Source: Nicotiana tabacum
Lineage: Eukaryota; Streptophyta; Magnoliopsida; Solanales; Solanaceae
Assembly: GCF_000715075.1 (NCBI RefSeq)
Contig: NC_134087.1
Coordinates: 109,965,161 to 110,029,160, forward strand
Direction: 5' to 3'
Length of the DNA: 64,000 bases
In this document: positions 34,145-45,700 of the stretch, one piece after another
Numbering within the stretch: the stretch's first letter is position 1
Layout of the letters: every line of letters starts with the position of its first letter
Notes under the pieces: model-generated
What the model was told of the DNA's origin: nothing
The model's input: only the letters and a program-made list of their open reading frames with translations
Database searches by the model: none
Made by a program: the position numbers and the translations under genes

Positions 34145-34263
34145 GAATTTTGAGGGTCCTCCTTAAAATTTTGCCCCAGTTTACTGGGCTGGTGCTTCTA
34201 ACTGTTGCGTGCGATAAATGGCTGAAATCAACTTCGGAATTTTGAGGGTCCTCCTCAAAATTC
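34145..34263. repeat. Two hairpins between integrase and the tandem arrays
   Basis: At 34237-34263 GAATTTTGAGG and CCTCAAAATTC form a perfect 11-bp stem with a five-base loop (GTCCT). A second copy 92 bases away (34145-34171) has the same left arm and a right arm with slight changes. Both are followed by CCCCAGTTT. They sit in the 3' untranslated part of the Tat element. Confidence 0.8.
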
Positions 34264-34465
34264 TACCCCAGTTTCCAATAGCAAGGGGAAATGAAAATTT
34301 TATTGAATTGTGACCGAACCCATAGGGCTGCCTACATATCTCCTCTTAAACGGGAATTAGGTCAGGCGTAGTTCAAATACATTATACAGGAAATCATAAG
34401 AGTTACACATAGTATCGTTTCACTGCATCTGAATTGATCGGCTTCGGCCAAACTTCACCGTCCAT

Positions 34466-35766
34466 TTATGCAAGTATGAGGGCTCCTCCGGTTAGAACCC
34501 GGTGAACCATGTATGGACCCTGCCAGTTGGGAGAGAACTTCCCTTTGGCTTCATCTTGATGTGGGAAAATCTTCTTTAACACCAGTTGCCCCGGTGTAAA
34601 CTGTCTCGGCTTGACTCTTTTATTGAAGGCTCTGTAAGTTCTGTTCTGATAAAGTTGATCATGGCAAACTGCATTCATTCTTTTTCCATTTATAAGAGCT
34701 AACTGCTTGTAGCGACTTTTTACCTATTCTGCATCGTCAAGTTCTGCTTCCTGTATGATTCTCAAGGAGGGAATTTCTACCTCGGCGGGAATGATTGCTT
34801 CTGTACCATAAACCAACATATAGGGAGTTGCCCCGGTTGATGTGCAAACTATGGTGCGGTATCCCAATAAAGCAAATGATAACTTCTCATGCCACTGCTT
34901 ATGCTTCTCTATCATCTTCCTTAGTATCTTCTTGATATTCTTATTGGCGGCTTCTACAGCTCAGTTCATCTGAGGTCTGTAAGCCGTAGAATTCTTGTAT
35001 ATGATCTTGAAAGTTTCACACATGGCTTTCATCAGGTCGCTGTTGAGATTGGAACCATTATCAGTGATGATTGACTCTGGAATTCTGAACCGACAAACAA
35101 TGCAGTCTCGGACAAAATCTACTACCACTTTCTTGGTCACTGCTTTGTACGATGCTGCTTCAACCTATTTGGTGAAATAATCAATTGCCACTAGAATGAA
35201 CCTGTGCTCGTTTTATGCGGCAGGCTCGATAGGTCCGATAACATCCATTCCCCAAGCGGCGAACGGCCATGGCGAGCTTGTTGCAGTAAGCTCGTTTGGA
35301 GGCACCTTTATCATGCTGCATGTATATGACAGCGGTGGCATTTTCGGACATACTGGATGTAGTCCATTTCCATAGTCATCCCCTTGGCTAAGACAAAGTC
35401 GTTCATATGTGGACCGCAGGTCCCTTCATGAATTTCCTCCAATAGCCTGGATGCTTCCTTTGCATCGACATACCTTAGTAATCCCAAATCAGGAGTCCTC
35501 CTATACAGGATTCCTACGCTATGAAAGAAGTTGCTAGATAATCTCCGAAGTGTGCGCTTCTGAGTAGGATTTGCGAGTTATGGATATTCTCCCTACGTCA
35601 AATATTCCTTGATATCATGAAACCAAGGTTTTCCGTCTGCTTCTTCTTCTACATGAGCACAGTAAGCTGGTTGATCATAGATCTTTACCGGAATAGGATC
35701 AATGAAGTTCTTGTCTGGGTGTTGTATCATGGACGATAGGGTAGCCAATACATCGGCAAACTCATT
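34466..35766 (-). pseudogene. Tat integrase, decayed
   Basis: Reading the minus strand in the best frame, an N-terminal part with YLRRLSSNFFHSVGILYRRT is followed by an HEGTCGPHM zinc-binding segment. The catalytic core has an Asp in a WGMDVIGP block (about 35245), an Asp in ITDNGSN (about 35060) and a Glu in AVEAANKN (about 34955), giving the D-35-E spacing. The tail at 34466-34915 has HEKLSFALLGYRT, TPYMLVYGTEA and a KFSPNWQGPY C-terminal block. The frame is broken by several stops (for example next to the catalytic Glu). Integrase inserts the DNA copy, and this one cannot work. Confidence 0.85.
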
Positions 35767-36339
35767 CTAAACTCTGGGAACATGTTGGAACTCTGTCTTT
35801 GTGAACCTCTTCCTCAACTCCTGTACATGATGCAGATAAGGGAGTATCTTGGAGTTTTTGGTTTCCCATTCTTCTCGGACCTGATGTATAAGCAGGTCTG
35901 AATCTCCGATCACTAGCAATTCCTGAATGTTCATGTCAATGGCCAGCTTGAGCCCTAAGATGTAGGCTTCATATTCGGCCATGTTGTAGGTGCACCTGAG
36001 CTTGGCAAATACCGGATAATGCTGACCGATTTCTGATACTAGGACTGCTCATATGTCAACTCCTTTTAAATTTGCTGCTCCGTCGAAAAACATTCTCCAA
36101 CTATCATAGGATTCTGCAATATCTTCCCCTATGAAAGATACCTCTTCATCAGGAAAATACATCTTTAGAGGCTCGTATTCTCCATCTACGGGATTTTTAG
36201 CAAGATGATCTGCCAGTGCTTGTCCTTTGATTGCCTTCTGAGTCACGTAAACAATGTCAAATTCACTCAGCAGGATTTGCCACTTGGCTAGGTTGCCAGT
36301 GGGCATGGGCTTCTGAAAGATGTACTTCAAAGGATCCAT
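35767..36339 (-). pseudogene. Tat RNase H C-terminus and second, archaeal-type RNase H
   Basis: The piece at 36049-36339 starts with the RT-linked RNase H tail (DPLKYIFQKPMPTGNLAKWQ, then KGQALADHLA) and enters a second RNase H with the block WRMFFDGAAN. The piece at 35767-35982 continues with MAEYEAY and IGDSDLLIHQV, giving the Asp, Glu and Asp of the archaeal-type fold. One stop separates the two pieces. A second RNase H acquired after the first is a hallmark of the Tat lineage. Confidence 0.85.
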
Positions 36340-36351
36340 TCTTGATATAAG

Positions 36352-37765
36352 TTAAGTAGTATAGGCACAGAAATAGTGCCTCAACTTCTGAGCTACCCAA
36401 GTCAGAGCACAACAGGTGTGTTCCAATAGAGAATACCGGGTCTCGTGCGGGGTGAACTTCTTGCTGATATAATAGATGGCCTGCTCCTTTCTTCCCGTTT
36501 CATCATGCTGCCCCAGGACACAACCGAAAGCCCCATCCAGTACTGCAAGGTAGAGTAATAGAGGTCTACCCGGCTCGGGCAGGACCAAAACTGGCGGTGT
36601 TGACAGGTATTCCTTGATTTTGTCAAAGGCTTTCTGACAATCATCAGTCCATTTGGTAGCGGCGTCCTTCTTCAACATCTTAAATATTGGCTCACAAATG
36701 ATAGTGGATTGAGCTATGAACCGGCTGATGTAGTTAAGTCTTCCCAAGAAACTCATAACCTCTTTCTTGTTCTTCGGTGGTGGCAATTCTTGGATGGCTT
36801 TAACCTTTGACGGATCCAGTTCTATTCCTCGGTGACTCACAATGAACCCAAGTAGTTTTCCGGTAGGAACCCCGAATGCACACTTGGCGGGATTCAACTT
36901 CAAGTTGTACCTTCTTAGTCTGTTGAAGAACTTCCTCAGATCTTTCATGTGGTTAGTGGCTCTCTTGGATTTGATGATGTCGTCGTCTACATACACCTCG
37001 ATCTCTTTGTGTATCATGGAAAATAGTAGTCATGGCCCTCATGTAGGTGGCCCCAGCATTCTATAACCTAAATGGCATCATCTTGTAACAATACATCCCC
37101 CACGGCGTAATGAAAGCCGTTTTCTCCGCGTCTTCCTCATCCATCCATATCTGATGATACCCAGCAAAACAATCAACAAACGACTGTAGTTCATGATTGG
37201 CGCAGTTGTCAATTAGAATGTGTATGTTTGGCAAGGGGAAGTCATCTTTCGGACTAGCCCGGTTGAGATCCCGGTAGTCGACACAGACTCTAACCTTCCT
37301 GTCCTTCTTTGGCACTGGCACAATATTGGATAACCATGTTGGATACTCTACTACCGTGAGAACCTTGGCTTTGACTTGCTTGGTAACTTCTTCCTTGATT
37401 TTCAAACTCATGTCGGGTTTGAACTTCCTGAGCTTCTGTTTTACTGGTGGACATGTCGGATTAGTTGGCAGTTTGTGAGCTACAATATATGTACTGAGAC
37501 TAGTCATGTCATCATAAGACCAGGCGAATATGTCCTCATATTCCCTTAGAAATTCCGTGTACTCTTTCTTTTCTGATGGTGACAGATGAACACTGATACG
37601 CGTTTCTTTGACAGTTTCTGCATCTCCCAAGTTGACAATCTCAGTTTCGTCCAGGTTAGACTTAGGTCTGTTCTCAAAATCCTCAACCTCTTTAACAACC
37701 TCTTCTGGTATATCATCTTCTTCTGAGTCTATATCTGTTTGTTGTGTTGCCTCGTTGCATGTCAC
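36352..37765 (-). pseudogene. Tat reverse transcriptase and RNase H, frameshifted
   Basis: The segment at 37061-37765 has an acidic linker, then EDIFAWSYDDM, the PVKQKLRKF block, VRVCVDYRDLNRA, PKDDFPLPNI, the FAGYHQI block and KTAFITPWGMYCYKMMPF. A frameshift near 37020-37060 separates it from 36352-37017, which holds YVDDDIIKS (the catalytic Asp pair, about 36985), GKLLGFIVSHRGIELD, FLGRLNYISRFI and RNase H starting LYLAVLDGAFGCVLGQHD. RT and RNase H copy the RNA and remove it. Only the frameshift and scattered stops show decay; the catalytic motifs remain readable. Confidence 0.9.
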
Positions 37766-38238
37766 AATCGTCGATTCATCAAGATAAGTAATAGTAATGC
37801 TGTGTAAATAAAGTAAACGAAAAAAGTAATAAGAGCAAGATTTATAAGAAACTGAAATGCTTTGATAAATTTCATAATTGTTTTGAACATTGGAGCTCTT
37901 AATTCAATATAAAAAATGCGGAAAGAAAGTCAACTAGCGAAAAATAAAGATAATGCATGGTGCTTTGTTCAGCCTTGCTACCCCGAAGCTTTCCGGGCCC
38001 TGGTGGTTCTGATGGACCAATTGTTGAGGCGTGCTCCTCGGCTCACAGCTTGTATAGAAGGGCCTTCCTCCCCCTCCTCCTCGAAAATGATGCAACAGTC
38101 CATATTGTCATCTTCCAAAAACAAATTCCTCATCGCTGCCAGTGCTTCCTCTTCTTCTTACCCATATATGACATCGTCTGGCTGGAAGGTCTGCTCTAAG
38201 CGAGGTATCGGATGCTCCAGCGGGTAGTAGGGACTACT
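37766..38238 (-). other. Spacer between G-patch and RT parts of the Tat pol
   Basis: No clear domain is seen. Most of it lies between stop codons in all minus-strand frames. It is AT-rich around 37790-37930. Confidence 0.4.
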
Positions 38239-38430
38239 CTATGGTGGCGACCAGTGGTTGAACTCCTCCCAAGTGTATTCATATCCCAAACCGAAAGTGG
38301 TACCGTGTTTCTTCAACTTGATAGGCTTAGCAATTCCTTGGAGATTCTTGCCAAGTCCCTTGCCAGGTTCGTATCCACACCAATTCAGTATACTTTCAAT
38401 TTTGTTATCCCACCATTTATCCTTGTCCAC
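38239..38430 (-). pseudogene. G-patch block in the Tat polyprotein
   Basis: A 63-residue frame contains ILNWCGYEPGKGLGKNLQGI, which matches the glycine-rich G-patch pattern (aromatic, then G-x-G-L-G), followed by a conserved GTTFGLGYE segment. G-patch motifs usually bind RNA or stimulate RNA helicases, and such a block is known between protease and RT in some plant and retroviral pol proteins. It is out of frame with the protease remnant upstream. Confidence 0.7.
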
Positions 38431-38621
38431 GCCGTTGACTCGCTCAATGTGATGGTAGGTCTCTCCGCCTATCTTCCTTCTTCCTCCGGTTGCTGGGATG
38501 GTCTGGCAACTGTATATGGGATTGTTACCGTTGCCGTGAATAATTACCTCTTAGTGATTCCACTCGAATTCACTGCTTGATGTAGGGTTGATGCTACAGC
38601 CCCAGCGTCATGGATCTAGGG

Positions 38622-39104
38622 TCATCCCAATAGCAAGTTGTATGATGCTGGGACGTCTATCACTTGAAAATCAACGTCGAACCAGGTCGGTCCCATTTGC
38701 AGACACAAACTGATTTCCCCAATAGTGGACCTTTGGGATCCATCGAAAGCTTTGACATTGATGGCTCCATCCTTGATCTCATGCAGGCTCTTTCCCAATG
38801 TTCTGAGAGTCACCAATCGACAAATATTGAGGCTAGACACTCCACCAATCAGGACTCTAGTGATGAAATAATCTTTGCACTACACAGTGATGTGTAATGC
38901 CTTGTTGTGGCTTAGCCCTTCAGGTGGTAGCTCATCTTCGTGGAAAGTGATTTTGTGACTCTCAAATACTTTCCCTACCATGTTTGCCATTTCTCCTCCA
39001 GTTATGTTGCTGGGCACATATGCCTCGCTCAGCACCTTCAATAAGGCATTCTTATGTGCGTGAGAGCTTTGTAGCAGAGCCAAGATAGAGATCTGGGATG
39101 GCAT
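38622..39104 (-). pseudogene. Tat aspartic protease region, active-site residue lost
   Basis: The upstream part (38880-39104) has the ILALLQSSHAHKNALLKVL block typical of the region before the Tat protease. The protease remnant (38622-38879) has LIGGVSSLNIC where the family shows an Asp before GSS-type residues, then NVKAFDGSQRSTIGEI and DVPASYNLLLG. The active-site Asp is not present and a stop at 38880-38882 precedes it. The protease normally cuts the polyprotein. Confidence 0.75.
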
Positions 39105-39113
39105 TTAGTTCAA

Positions 39114-39791
39114 CTAATCAATGACCGAATACTCTTTGGCTTGTATCTTCCTCCAGAGATCATCAAGCCCAGTTTTAGTGACGGTTGGTCGTCTAGAGGC
39201 CTGCTTACTGGACTCAGCTAGATGTTCTGGAGTATAAACCCTGCCGGTTCTTGTCACACCCTGTGATGAAATTGCTTCTCCAGATTTGGTTTTCCCTTTC
39301 TTTCTCGCCTCGATGGTGTAATCCCACGGTATAGCCTTTGGGTGGAACAGTGTTACGGCTATCATGGCCACCGGAATGGGCACCCTTGCTTTGGGAGGTA
39401 ATACAACAACCTCAAATGGTACAGGTGCCTTCGGGGACCCAAACTCGACCTCAATAGGCCCTAGCGTCTTTGCAGAAGAAGGTGCTTCGAACTCAAGTGG
39501 TATGGACATGTTCACTTTGGCGTCTCCAGAAGGTTGCATCTGGACCACAATCGGGTTAAGGGTGATTGTTGGTTTCTTTGGCTCGTCACCTTTAGCGATC
39601 AATCCAATTGACCCTTTGGGGTCCCAATCGTCTTCTGTCTCAATCATGTGAACACCTCCACCCTTATGGTCTGGTAGAGGGTTGTTATGAACATTTGGAG
39701 TAGGCTCCTTTGCCACAATGATCTTGTTGTCAATTAAAGCTTGGATCTTATCCTTCAGAGAGCAGCACTCATCAATAGTATGCCCTTTCAT
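39114..39791 (-). pseudogene. Tat gag C-terminus and linker with zinc-knuckle-like start
   Basis: The frame starts just after CAYHSGMKGHTIDEC, a CCHC-like motif that reads C-x3-H-x5-H-x4-C. It continues as a long Pro- and Val-rich linker with a WDYTIEARKKGK block and YTPEHL. It is in the same frame as gag at 39894-40547, separated by stops at 39894 and about 39831. Nucleic-acid binding is the expected role of the knuckle. Confidence 0.75.
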
Positions 39792-39893
39792 ACCGGAATG
39801 GTATGCACAGGTTTTGTTTCGGTTGACCTATTGGGAGGGGGTTTTGGGGTTTATGGCAGGGATAGGGGTAACGTAACCAGCAGCTTTGAGCCT

Positions 39894-41346
39894 TTAATAC
39901 AGCTGGTCTATAGGTTCCGTAATGGCAGTATACTGTTTAGGGGGTCTGCAGTCGAAGTTTGGTCGGGGTCTAGGGAAATTTTGGTGAGGGGGAGGTGATT
40001 GATAGTGGGCTTGTTGGGTGTTGTATGCTTGGTAGACAGGTGTGGGTTGAGAGTATCTGGGCGAAGTGGGCTGATATGTGGGAGGTAGAAATGATTGGTA
40101 AGTAGGTGGTGGAGCTTGGTAAGAGGGCAAGGGTGCTTGGTAATTTGGGGTAGGCTGATATGTGAGTGGAGGTAATGGGTAGGTTTGGTATTTGATTGGG
40201 GACTTTGTTCTCTGTGCAACCATCACGGCACTCACATCCCTTTTCTTGGACGTGCCACCAGACTGTATAGCCTTGTTGGTGGCCTGTAATGCTTCAAAGT
40301 TTGTGACCATACCACTTTTAATACCTTCCTCGATCCTTTCCCCTAGCTTAATGATGTCGGAAAATTTCTGGCCTTCAATCAACATCAACCTCTCATAATA
40401 TTGTGGGTCTTGAGCCCGGACGAAAAACCTATTCATTTGTTCTTCTTCTAAAGCCGGCCTGACCTTAGCAGCTTCTAATCTCCAATGAGTAGCATACTCG
40501 CGGAATGTCTTAGTAGGTTTCTTTTTTAGGTTCTGGATGTAGAACACATCTAGCGCATTCCGTGTTGAATCTGAATCTGTCCATGAAATTGGACGCCATA
40601 CTTACCTAATTCGACCACTTCTTCGGGTCTTGGCTAATGTACCAAGATAGAGCATACCCTTTTTGACTTTTCATAAAGAGCTTCATGCGAATCTTTTCAT
40701 CCTTTCCTACTCTGACCAGCTTGTCACAGTATGTCCTCAAATGAACTCTGGGATCCCCGGTGCCATCGAACATCTCGAACTTGGGAGGTTTGTACCCCTT
40801 GGGTAGTTCGACATCTGGCTGAATGCAAAGATCTTCGTAATTCAATCCCTCGATCTCCTTGCTTCCTTCAACACCCTAAACTCTGCTAGTTAGCTTCTTG
40901 AGTTCCGCAACCAGATTCTTGATAATAGAGTCTTTGTCATCAGACTCAGGTGTGCTTGAAATAGATTGAGTATAGTGTGGTATGGTTTCCACATAGATGG
41001 GGGTGTTGTGAAGATGATCATTTGTGGAGTTTAGTGGTTCAGGGATGAGCAGTGGGGTGTTGTTTGAAGTATGGCATGTGTTGCAGTGGTGATGGGGAGC
41101 GGGTTGGTTTTGTGGTTTTGGGATGTTTTGTGGAGGTGTGGGGTTTTGAGTGTTGGGAAAGTTGACATCTAGGGTGGTGAAGGAAAACAACAAGCTTGCC
41201 AAGTTCCGAACTTGGTCCAGTTCTTCCTGAAATTTCAACAACTTTTGCTCAAGCTGGGAGGCACTTTCCTTGGAAACCTGAATACCCTGAGGAACCTCTA
41301 CCCTTTCAACTGAGTTCTCCTTTCTAATGTTGCTCAAATCTTCCAT
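39894..41346 (-). pseudogene. Tat gag
   Basis: Three pieces cover the protein. 40876-41346 is the N-terminal part with a coiled-coil-like heptad stretch (QLEQKLLKFQEELDQVRNLA) and a Pro/Asn-rich linker. 40606-40845 has PPKFEMFDGTGDPRVHLRTY and GYALSWY, the start of the capsid core. 39894-40547 has the FREYATHWRLEAAKVRPAL core end and a Tyr/Pro-rich tail with many YQ-PP repeats. Stops and a frameshift near 40560-40605 separate the pieces. Gag builds the virus-like particle in the cytoplasm. Confidence 0.88.
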
Positions 41347-42757
41347 TTTCCCTTGTTCTTGTTTCTGATAGGACTCGGAGGAGGAGGAGGCGGAGGGCCC
41401 TTAGATATTGTGGAGTATGATGACGATGCCAGAGTGAACGAACTAACCCTTGGAGAGAGGAATAAAACAAAAAAATAAAAACAAAGGTAGCAAGTTAGTG
41501 CAGGTTGTAAGAAAAGAGGTTGCGATATTTAAACACATAGTGCAAGAATATAATTCGTGTCCTAATTTGGGAGCCTCGTTGTGCCCGAGGTAGGCCTAGC
41601 GACAAGTTGATTTGGAGAACTTATAATGCTAAATGCCTCAATTTATTAATAAAAATAAGACGAATCCCAAAACGACACTAAAAATAGCAGAAAATAAAAT
41701 GTCACTAATGGCCATTGGCCTTATTACATTATTAAAGCAAAAGAAAAGACTCCTAGCTACTTGGTCCCAGAAGGACCTTCTTCAGGTTGAATGTTTTCGT
41801 TGATCAGATCCTCCAGCTCGCGCAGATTTTCTAGTAAGAATGCCCTCGCCAGGCATTCTCCTTTAACTTCCTCAGTATTTTGACAGTCGATGACTCTTTT
41901 CCTCACTTTTCCTTCCAACTCCATCAGACTGTATTCCAGATATTCCAGCTTCTCACTAGCCCTGGTGACTCTCTCTTTCCATTTGTTGATTTGGTTACTT
42001 TATGGGAGGTTCCTCCACCAAGTCAGCAAGAGTGAGGGTATGTTGACCATACCAAAGTTGGGAACTTTGTCATTCATTTCTGCAAAACAAAAGGGTGAGG
42101 CCATACTTCTGACAAATTTGGCTATTAAATATCAACAATTAGCATGAGCAGAATTTAGTTCTCCAAATAAATGCACAGACATGGTAGCGTTCGTTTGGGT
42201 TTCAAGGAAACCCAGTGGACTTTGGACAAGGCTATCTTAAAGAGTCATTATGCGGACAGCATAACTGACTCTACTAGGTTTGACAATGATGCATGCACAA
42301 TTGAACAGAGTAAGGTTTCTATGGGGTATTAGACTGGTACCCTTGAGCGGACAACTCAAGAGGGAAAGGCACGGAACCGTCGACTGCACCGCTGATCGAC
42401 TGGTTTTACCGCAAATACGCCTTTGCCAAATTTAGGGGTGATAATATTGGAAGGGCGCAACCACTCATTATAAGCGTTGCTATGGTATTTTGTTTGGCAC
42501 GAGTGGAATATGATGTTGACTATGCAATTATAAGAATGAAATAAGTTGTCACGTATTTGCACATTCATAAAGTAATGATTACAATAATTGCTCATAATTA
42601 CAACGGCATTGAAGGAAAGCGGTAAAAGAAAGCATTAAAGACAAGAAACAAAGAGCCAAGTCAGTTTCATAGCAGAAAAGAGGTAAAGACATTAAATAAA
42701 GGTAATAAAGAAGCAGTGAAGTCATAAGTAACATGAGATGGTAAAAGCCTAAAGAAG
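41347..42757 (-). other. 5' leader of the Tat element
   Basis: About 1.4 kb lies between the primer-binding site and gag with no supported frame. Open frames on the plus strand (for example 41890-42147) have no recognisable domain. Long leaders with a packaging role, and sometimes an extra ORF, are usual in Tat elements, but no extra ORF is visible here. Confidence 0.5.
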
Positions 42758-42775
42758 TCCCCAGCAGAGTCGCCA
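42758..42775 (-). promoter_or_regulatory. Primer-binding site of the Tat element
   Basis: The minus strand reads TGGCGACTCTGCTGGGGA three bases inside the LTR end. This agrees with the tRNA-Arg-type site described for Tat/Ogre elements; the exact tRNA is not proven here. Confidence 0.8.
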
Positions 42776-42778
42776 TGC

Positions 42779-45700
42779 TGTCACGCCCCCTTTTTCTCGC
42801 GATATTGGGTTCATGACATTTGGGAGGACAACTCGTTCCCTCTTGGGAATTGGGATTTTTGAAGAGTCACCACCTAATGATTAAAGTTCACTAAGACACT
42901 AAAGAAGAGTTCAAGTTGGAAAACCAGAGTTCGGGTAAGGGCTAGAAATTATCTTGAGGGGAAGGTGTTAGGCACCCCCCAAGATCCACTAGTGTGGTTC
43001 CCGACCATGCTACAATTGTGACTTTGAATAACAAGTAAGCAAATAAAAGTCTCAAATAGAAGGGGATTTTCACATAATATTGCAAGCAAGTTGAGAGTTT
43101 GACGAAAGTAAAGAAAGAAGAAATTTTAAAGAAATAGTTTGAGAATAAAATAAACAAATAAAGGAAAGGGGGTCCTAGGTTTACAAATAATATGGATCAC
43201 ATCAATGCAATACTCGGTAATCACTCCTCATAAGAGGGGTTACACGTGGTATTAGCGCACCGGTCATCATATCCATATCTACCCTTTCCCACCCCGTTAA
43301 GGTATTAAGCGCGGAATAGTATCGTTACTTATTGCATGCTAGTACCTGCCCCAATCCTATCAGTCCCGGAGACATTTGGGACTACTAGTCCTAAAGGGAA
43401 GGGAGATTTGGCTTTTCAGAGTTTTAAAAGGATAAAATTCTAGGGCGACAATCAAAACATATAAGGCAGGTATGGGAGAACACATAACAGTTTAAAGGGC
43501 TCAAACGACCCTCCTCATTTAAAGAAACAAATTGTTTAGCATGACTTACAAATATTGGTTATGGTCTGAATTAAATTTAAAGTGTTAGGGAAGGCTGATT
43601 TATCACATATTTCTCAGATGAGAAGTCTGAATTAGGCCTCCACTGGTTGTAATTATCAAATACTGATGCAGTTAATTAATTACCTAATGGCTTGCCTAGG
43701 TGAAACCTATAGGCATGATATCTAACGATGCATACTCGGATTTTAAAGAAGGCTTATTGATTATATATATATATATATAAAATAAGATCTGCAGATATTA
43801 AACGACATTATTACTAATTTTGGACTTGCAAACGATTCAGATTCGGTTAATTACTCCTATAGGCATGCTTTCTAAGCGTCGTTGGTTTAAAAACAATTAT
43901 GAAAGTGCAGGAGTCCTATAGACATGGTATCTAGGATACATTTTGTTATTTTTAACCTATAACTGTTTGCCTAATGATGGAGGTATATGCGGAAGTGCAG
44001 AAAACCTATAATTATGATTTTTATATGCAGAAGTGCAGAAAAAAACCTACAGACAGGATTTCTATATGATATGTAGAAGTGCAAAAACTTATAGGCAGAA
44101 TTTCTATATGATATGCAGAAACTTATAGGCGGGATTTCTATATGATATGCAGAAGTGTAGAAACTTATAGGCAGGATTTCTAATGCAAAAGTGCAGAAAC
44201 TATAGGCATGATTTCTATATGAAATGCATAAGTGCAGAACTTGTAGGCGGAATTTCTATATGATATGCAGAAGTGTAGAAACTTATAGGCAGGATTTCTA
44301 ATGCAAAAGTGCAGAAACTATAGGCAGGATTTCTATATGAAATGCATAAGTGCAGAACTTGTAAATAGTAACACCTATGAGCATCCTTTGCATACATAAA
44401 TGACCCTTCCCTTCTTACTTAGAACCCCATAAGTTATTATAAAATATTACAGACCATAATAAATCAAGAAAAGTAAAATTACATCAGAGATTTAAGCTAC
44501 AACCAATGAGCCTAATTCAGACTTAAGGTCTAACAATATGAGATGAACCAACTTCCAGGATCAGATTTTCTAAGCCTTTCTCTCATTTGGGGTGTGTCAA
44601 AGTTCCCTAAGAGCCTCAAGTGGACTCCGGGCAGTGCTTACACCCCAAATATATTACAGACTTAAGCAAGTGCGGTGTGGAAGAGCGAGGCCTCAAATGT
44701 CCAAGTTTAGAGGGAACTCAAGGTCCCAAAGGAAGGTTCATAGGAGGGGGAAGAACTTAAAATCTAAGAGAGAGTGCAAGTGCATAGAGGGGATTTAGGG
44801 GAAGGCCGTGGCAGGCTGGTGGTCATGCCCCAACAATTTAAGAGTGTTGGCACACCCCTGACCAGCCTGTCAGCCAAAATTAGGAGTTAGGATCCATTGA
44901 GGATCAGGTTTGGACCTGGGCAGTAATTTGGATACTACCAGACCATGAACCTTAACTCAAACACATAGAAGGGAATAGGGGTAGGGATTCATAACAGAAA
45001 ATAGGTGCAAGGAAAGAACACACATAGTTAACATTAATCATGAACAACAAAGTAAACAGGACTGCAGAAAACTGTAAAAAACCACATAGGGGTGAGGCAG
45101 GAAAGCTAAATTAGAACATACCAGTTTCAGGGAAAACAAACAAGTAAAAGTAGTCTTGAAAAAGCCAAGTTGCAAGCAAAAGTTCCAAGAGATCCTAGAA
45201 AAGAGCAGAATGTTGTAAGAGTATTGAACTCAAAGCAATAAAGTGTGTAAGTAAGTTGAAAGTATTGATCTAAAAGTTCGAGGTATTGAACTCGATGTAG
45301 TGGTGTAAAAGTATTGAATTGGAAGTGTGTTAAAAATGAGGAAGGGTAGTCCCTTTTATAGTGCAGTGAAGAAAGTAAGAAAGGTAAGAAAATAACTTGC
45401 AATCAATCACATAGAATTTCCCTTCAGTTAAGGGATTTGATTTCAAATGGGTAAAAGACATTTAAAGAAATAAATTTTGATTAAAAACCTTTTCAAAGTA
45501 GCACAAAAGGGGTAAATACGTAGAAGTTTATTTAAGGAAAAGCTCAGTGGTACAAGGCTTGGAAAAAATAAGGAAAGGGAATCAATCAAACAGCCAGGTA
45601 AATCAAAGTTACAGGTTTAATCTCGAATGAACCAAGTCAGGAAAGGTAAATAAGGTTCAATTAGAGAGAATCAATCACAATCAGTCAGGACTCATTAAAA

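Larger units (their letters stand above)
32225..34375. repeat. Direct repeats flanking the Tat 3' tandem-repeat region
   Basis: About 60 bp (TTGACCGA..., GCCTACATATC..., AGGAATCAGG..., TAGTTC) at 32212-32280 recurs at 34311-34377 in the same orientation, with one variable stretch. The two copies bracket the 3' untranslated tandem arrays and the paired hairpins. Confidence 0.65.
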
